Positions 6,020 to 10,229 of a stretch of 10,229 bases of DNA are shown in pieces. The position numbers were made by a program, and so were the translations under genes. The DNA is from Brevundimonas sp. (GTDB lineage Bacteria; Pseudomonadota; Alphaproteobacteria; Caulobacterales; Caulobacteraceae): NCBI GenBank assembly GCA_020253595.1, contig JADCBH010000233.1, forward strand, positions 1-10,229, in the 5' to 3' direction. A model generated the notes under the pieces. It was given only the letters and a program-made list of their open reading frames with translations, ran no database searches and had not been told where the DNA came from. The first letter of the stretch is position 1, and each line of letters opens with the position of its first letter.

Positions 6020-6925
6020 TCAGTCGAACCCCAGGAAGTCGAAGATCTCGCGATCCTTCATCGGCATGGCGTCGATCGGCGTCGTGCCGACCCACAGCGA
6101 GGCGGCCAGTCGCATGTATTCCGCCTTGGCGGCCTCCAGAGCAGGCGAGCCTTCCATCTCGAAAACGACGGACTTTTTCAGGCGCGAACGACGGATTTCG
6201 TCGAGATCCGGGAAGTGGGCGATGCGGTTCAGACCGATGGCGGCGTTGAAACGGTCGATCTCGTCGGTGCCGGCGCTCCGGTTGGCGATGACGCCGCCCA
6301 GACGCACTTCATAGTTCTTGGACTTGGCCTTGATAGCCGCAACGATGCGGTTCATCGCGAAGATGGAGTCGAAGTCGTTGGCGGTGACGACCAGGGCTCG
6401 CTCGGCGTGCTGCAGCGGTGCCGCGAACCCGCCGCAGACCACGTCGCCCAGCACGTCGAAGATCACGACATCGGTGTCTTCCAGAAGGTGGTGTTCCTTC
6501 AGCAGCTTGACTGTCTGACCGACCACATAGCCGCCGCAGCCGGTGCCGGCGGGCGGTCCGCCCGCCTCGACACAGCGTACCCCGTTGAAGCCCTCGTAGA
6601 CGTAGTCCTCGGGGCGTAGCTCTTCGGAGTGGAAGTCGACCGTCTCCAGCACGTCGATAACGGTCGGAACCAGCTTCTTGGTCAGGGTGAAGGTCGAGTC
6701 ATGCTTGGGATCGCAGCCGATCTGGAGCACCCGCTTGCCCATCAGCGAGAAGGCGGCGGACAGGTTCGACGAGGTCGTCGACTTGCCGATGCCGCCTTTG
6801 CCATAGACGGCGAAGACCTTGGCGGTGTCGATCTTGAGCCGCGGGTCCATCTGGACCTGGACGGAGCCCTCGCCATCGACGGGACGACGCTTCAGCGTCT
6901 GGGGCATTTCGAGGGTAATGCTCAT
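6020..6925 (-). CDS. bchL: BchL, iron-sulfur ATP-binding subunit of dark-operative protochlorophyllide reductase
   Basis: A 301-residue NifH-like homodimer that hydrolyses ATP and passes electrons to BchN-BchB, which reduce ring D of protochlorophyllide without light. The P-loop YGKGGIGKSTTSSN (41-54), the QIGCDPKHDSTFT segment (68-80), the Cys130 ligand in GPPAGTGCGG, and Cys164 in DVLGDVVCGGFAAP are all intact. These two Cys residues, one pair per subunit, match the [4Fe-4S] ligands of the family. The segment DFDSIFAMNR and the end REIFDFLGFD are also typical. About 35 residues precede the core; this flexible N-terminus is known in Rhodobacter BchL and has been tied to regulating the cluster. 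The ATG at 6925 overlaps the bchH stop (ATGA), with GGAGG four bases upstream. The partner genes bchN and bchB would lie right of the window. Confidence 0.98.
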   Translation of the reverse strand: MSITLEMPQTLKRRPVDGEGSVQVQMDPRLKIDTAKVFAVYGKGGIGKSTTSSNLSAAFSLMGKRVLQIGCDPKHDSTFTLTKKLVPTVIDVLETVDFHSEELRPEDYVYEGFNGVRCVEAGGPPAGTGCGGYVVGQTVKLLKEHHLLEDTDVVIFDVLGDVVCGGFAAPLQHAERALVVTANDFDSIFAMNRIVAAIKAKSKNYEVRLGGVIANRSAGTDEIDRFNAAIGLNRIAHFPDLDEIRRSRLKKSVVFEMEGSPALEAAKAEYMRLAASLWVGTTPIDAMPMKDREIFDFLGFD

Positions 6926-9900
6926 GCGGCCTCCGCGGGGCTCAGGCCCTCGAGTCTGTCTTCAAGATCATCGGCAGCGTCGCGCAGCGCCTGAAGCGTT
7001 GCGGCGTCGGGTGCCCAGTAGGCACGGTCCGAGGCTTCCAGCAGGCGGTTGGCCATGCGGGCCGAGGCCTTGGGGTTCAGGGTCGCCAGTCGCTCGCGCA
7101 TGGCGGGGTCCAGGACGAACGTCTCGGAGATTTCCTGGTAGACCCAGGGTTGGACCTCGCCGGTCGTGGCCGACCAGCCGAGGGTATTGGTCACCTGGGC
7201 CTCGATCTGACGCACGCCTTCGGCACCATGCTTCAGCTGGCTCTCGAACCAGCGCGGGTTGAGGACCCGGGTCCGGCTTTCCAGCGTGACCTGTTCGGAC
7301 AGGGTGCGGACCTTGCCTTCGCCCTGCGTCTGATCACCGATGTAGACGGCCGTCGCCTTGCCCCGTGCGCGCTCGGCCGACTTGGCCACACCGCCGAGGG
7401 TATCGACGTAGTGGTCGATGGTGGTCACGCCGAGGTCGACAGAGTCGAGGTTCTGATAGGCCAGGTCGATGCCGGATAGGGCGCTGTTCAGAAGCGCCGG
7501 CTGCTTCATCGGCTTGCCATTCCGGCCATAGGCGAAGCCCTTGCGGGCCTCGAAGGCGTCGGCGAGTTCGCCTTCCTCGGTCCAGGCCCCGGAGTCGATC
7601 AGGCTGTTGACCGAGGCGCCATAGGCACCCTCGGCGTTCGAGAAGACGCGCAAGGCCGCCGTTTCCATATCGCAGCCGAGGCGGCCCTGATGTTCCAGAG
7701 CGCGCTTGCGGACGAAGTTCTGCTCGACCGGCTCATCTGCCGTGGCGGCCAGGAAGGCCGCGTCGGCCAGCATCTTCATCTGCAGGGGCAGCAGGTCGCG
7801 GAAGATGCCCGAGACGGTGGCGATGACGTCGATCCGGGGACGGCGGAGGTCTTCCAACGGGATCAGCTCGGCTCCGATCAGGCGGCCATAGCCGTCGAAA
7901 CGGGGACGCGCGCCCATGAGCGCCAGAGCCTGGGCGATCGGACCGCCTTCGGATTTCAGATTGTCCGTGCCCCACAGCACGATGGCCATCGATTCCGGAA
8001 GTGCCTCGGTCTCCTGACGATGGCGCTCCAGCAGGCGCTCGGCCTGACGACGACCGTCGGCGACAGCGAAGGCCGATGGAATGCGGAACGGGTCGAACCC
8101 GTGGATGTTGCGGCCCGTGGGCAGCATCTCCGGCGTCCGGATCAGGTCGCCACCCGGTGACGGTTTCACATAGCCGCCGTCCAGCGCCGCGATCAGGGCG
8201 TCCATTTCGGGATTGGTCGACAGCGCGATGTTGGTCGCATGCAGATGGCGGAAAAGGTCCAGCCCTGCCGCGTCGGAGGTCAGGCCGCTGATGCCAAGCG
8301 CGGTGCGGGCATCGGCCCCGTCGACGATGGCCTGAACGGCCTCTCGGCCGGGCTGGGAACCCTCGCGGCCCCGAGCCACGGCGAGCAGCAGGTCGACCCG
8401 TTCCTCTGGTCCAAAGGCCTGTCCCAGCACATGCAGGCCATTGGGGATGAGGGTCTGCTCCAGCTCTTGCAGGGTGCCGATCAGGGCCTCGATGCGGGCG
8501 TCATCCGAGCCGTCGATCAGGTCCAGGTTCAGGTCCGTCGCGGCCTCGACGATCATGGGGACCAGCTGGGACCGCTCGGCCGCGGCCTCGGCATCCGTTC
8601 CGCGCCAGCGTTCGACCAGGGCCTTCAGATCCAGCAGGCCCTTGTAGAGACCGGCGTCCGAGATCGGCGGGGTGACGTAGGACACCAGCGTCGCGTTCGA
8701 GCGCCGCTTGGCGATCATGCCTTCGGACGGGTTGTTGGCGGCGTAGAGATAGAGGTTGGGCAGATCGCCGATCAGGCGGTCGGGCCAGCAGGCTTCGGAC
8801 AGGGCCGTCTGCTTGCCGGGCATGAACTCCAGCGCCCCGTGCGTGCCGAAGTGCAACACGGCGTGGGCGGCGAAATCCTCGCGGATCCAGCGGTAGAAGG
8901 CCGAGAAGGCGTGGGTCGGGGCGAAGTTGCCCTCGAACATCAGCCGCATCGGGTCGCCCTCGATGCCGAAGGGCGGTTGCAGGCCGACGAAGACGTTGCC
9001 GAACCGGGCACCCAGGACGAACAGGTCAGACCCGTTGGTCAGCGACTTGCCGGGGGCCGCGCCCCAGACCGCTTCAATGTCCTTCAACCAGGTTTCGCGG
9101 CGGACGTGGTCATCGGCAGGGATGCGGACATGGACATTGCCGTCCGTGCCGAGCCGGGCGGCGTTGCCTTCCAGCAGACGCTCGCGCAGTGCCTCGACGC
9201 TGGCCGGAACCTCGACGGTGTAGCCTTCGGCCGACAGGCGGATCAGGGTCCGGTAAAGGCTCTCCCAGACCGACAGCTGGGCTGCGGTGCCGGCCGCGCC
9301 GGCGTTGGGCGGAAAGTTGAACAGGACCGCCGCGATCCGGCGCTCAGCGCGCTCGGCGCGGGCCAGGGCGATCATCTTCGAGACGCGGGCCGCCAGCATC
9401 TCGGCGCGCTCGGGGCAGGCGACCATGGCCCGGGCGTCCGCGCCGGGGAAGGTGCAGCGACGCCGGCACCCGGTGCAGGGCTCGCCAGAGCCGTCGGTCC
9501 GGCCGCCGAACACGGTGGGGGCGACACCGCCGTCCAGCTCGGGGATGGCCACCATCATGGTGGCCTCGAGCGGCAGCAGGCCGCGATCGCCGGCGCTCCA
9601 CTGCTGGAAGCTCTGGAACTCCAGCGGATGGGCGGCAATGTAAGGGACGTCAAGGTCGGCGAGCGTCTCCGCCGCCGAGGCGGAGTCGTTGTAGGCCGGG
9701 CCCCCGACCAGCGAGAAACCGGTCAGGTTGACGATGGCGTCCACCGTCGGGCGACCGTCCTTCAGGAACAGCTTCTCCATCGCCGGGCGGGCGTCCAGCC
9801 CATTGGCGAAGGCGGGCACGACGCGGATGCCCCTGGCCTCGAAGGCCCGGATCACGCCGTCGTAGTGAGCCGCGTCGTCGGCCAGGACGTAGGAGCGCAG

Positions 9901-10229
9901 GACGATCAGGCCGACGGTCCCGTTCGCGCCGTTGGGAGCGGGCAGGGCCGCCGAGGCCTCGGCCATGCGGCCAGCCATGTCAGGGTGGTAGACACCGATC
10001 TCGGGATACTCGATCGGGGCGGCGGCCTTGACCGCGCCGCGATAGATCCGCCGCTCGCCATCGGCGTAGCGATCAACGAGGTACCGGACCATGCCGACCA
10101 TGTTCTCGGTCGAGCCGGCCAGCCAGTATTGCAGTGTCAGGAAGTAGGCCCGCACGTCCTGGGCTGTGCCCGGGATGAAGGCGAGGATCTTGGGCAGGCG
10201 GCGCAGCATGGCCATCTGCTGGGCACCCG
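6922..10229 (-). CDS. bchH: BchH, large porphyrin-binding subunit of magnesium chelatase, 5' end cut by window edge
   Basis: BchH binds protoporphyrin IX and, with the AAA+ subunits BchI and BchD, inserts Mg2+ at the start of the bacteriochlorophyll branch. The window shows about 1101 residues ending at a TGA at 6922-6924. The first Met in view (10215) is not the start: the frame continues upstream as GAQQ-MAMLRRLPKILAF, an internal stretch of BchH, so roughly 90-100 N-terminal residues are missing. Counting from that Met, visible hallmarks are LPLEATMMVAIPELDG (214-229), a CTGC-RRRC-CPERAE cysteine group (247-267), VLFNFPPNAGAAGTAA (297-312) and HFGTHGALEFMPGKQTALSE (455-474) in the CobN/Mg-chelatase domain. 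The sequence shows no frameshift. The last four bases overlap the start of bchL. BchN, BchB and BchF genes usually precede it. Confidence 0.98.
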   Translation of the reverse strand, partial: GAQQMAMLRRLPKILAFIPGTAQDVRAYFLTLQYWLAGSTENMVGMVRYLVDRYADGERRIYRGAVKAAAPIEYPEIGVYHPDMAGRMAEASAALPAPNGANGTVGLIVLRSYVLADDAAHYDGVIRAFEARGIRVVPAFANGLDARPAMEKLFLKDGRPTVDAIVNLTGFSLVGGPAYNDSASAAETLADLDVPYIAAHPLEFQSFQQWSAGDRGLLPLEATMMVAIPELDGGVAPTVFGGRTDGSGEPCTGCRRRCTFPGADARAMVACPERAEMLAARVSKMIALARAERAERRIAAVLFNFPPNAGAAGTAAQLSVWESLYRTLIRLSAEGYTVEVPASVEALRERLLEGNAARLGTDGNVHVRIPADDHVRRETWLKDIEAVWGAAPGKSLTNGSDLFVLGARFGNVFVGLQPPFGIEGDPMRLMFEGNFAPTHAFSAFYRWIREDFAAHAVLHFGTHGALEFMPGKQTALSEACWPDRLIGDLPNLYLYAANNPSEGMIAKRRSNATLVSYVTPPISDAGLYKGLLDLKALVERWRGTDAEAAAERSQLVPMIVEAATDLNLDLIDGSDDARIEALIGTLQELEQTLIPNGLHVLGQAFGPEERVDLLLAVARGREGSQPGREAVQAIVDGADARTALGISGLTSDAAGLDLFRHLHATNIALSTNPEMDALIAALDGGYVKPSPGGDLIRTPEMLPTGRNIHGFDPFRIPSAFAVADGRRQAERLLERHRQETEALPESMAIVLWGTDNLKSEGGPIAQALALMGARPRFDGYGRLIGAELIPLEDLRRPRIDVIATVSGIFRDLLPLQMKMLADAAFLAATADEPVEQNFVRKRALEHQGRLGCDMETAALRVFSNAEGAYGASVNSLIDSGAWTEEGELADAFEARKGFAYGRNGKPMKQPALLNSALSGIDLAYQNLDSVDLGVTTIDHYVDTLGGVAKSAERARGKATAVYIGDQTQGEGKVRTLSEQVTLESRTRVLNPRWFESQLKHGAEGVRQIEAQVTNTLGWSATTGEVQPWVYQEISETFVLDPAMRERLATLNPKASARMANRLLEASDRAYWAPDAATLQALRDAADDLEDRLEGLSPAEAA
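6930..6934 (-). promoter_or_regulatory. Ribosome binding site of bchL
   Basis: GGAGG on the minus strand lies four bases before the bchL ATG at 6925, inside the last codons of bchH. The spacing is short but the match is full, and it supports the ATGA-overlap start. Confidence 0.55.

Noticed and set aside
10213..10215. The ATG at 10215 as the start of bchH.
   Set aside because: The frame continues upstream to the window edge with residues GAQQ that match the inside of BchH, and a complete BchH is about 90-100 residues longer.

Overview
The window is part of a photosynthesis gene cluster from an aerobic, GC-rich purple bacterium of the Alphaproteobacteria. All ten genes lie on the minus strand. 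In transcription order, from the right end to the left, they are bchH (5' end cut off), bchL, bchM, lhaA, puhA, puhB, puhC, a bciE-like small gene, acsF and puhE (3' end cut off). This is the familiar alphaproteobacterial superoperon order, which normally begins with bchF-N-B just upstream of bchH; that part would lie beyond base 10229. The O2-dependent cyclase gene acsF, with no bchE in view, fits an aerobic anoxygenic phototroph. The protein sequences would suit Caulobacterales (for example a Brevundimonas-like organism) or Sphingomonadales, but I cannot fix the genus from sequence reading alone.

Layout. Bases 5308-10229 hold bacteriochlorophyll synthesis: the large subunit of Mg-chelatase (BchH), the iron-sulfur ATPase of the dark-operative protochlorophyllide reductase (BchL), and the Mg-protoporphyrin IX methyltransferase (BchM). 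Bases 1876-5311 hold photosynthetic complex formation: LhaA for the core antenna, PuhA (reaction-centre H subunit), and the assembly proteins PuhB and PuhC. Bases 477-1879 return to pigment synthesis: the small BciE-like protein and the diiron cyclase AcsF, which close ring E. Bases 1-474 encode the first 158 residues of the membrane protein PuhE.

How they work together. BchH brings protoporphyrin IX to Mg insertion, BchM methylates the product, AcsF with its likely partner BciE makes the fifth ring, and BchL feeds electrons to BchN-BchB for D-ring reduction. The pigment is then built into the core antenna and reaction centre with help from LhaA and the Puh proteins. Nine gene junctions are seen: five are 4-base start/stop overlaps (ATGA or GTGA), two are gaps of 1 or 2 bases, and only two are longer (24 bases before puhA, 20 before puhC). 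The arrangement implies one long, translationally coupled transcript. There is no non-coding stretch over 24 bases, and I see no RNA gene, mobile element, CRISPR array, long repeat or terminator.

I did not find a wholly new system. The points most worth attention are the BciE-like protein, a His/Glu-rich pair of motifs in PuhE, the four-cysteine motif of BchH, and an altered proton-entry region in PuhA.
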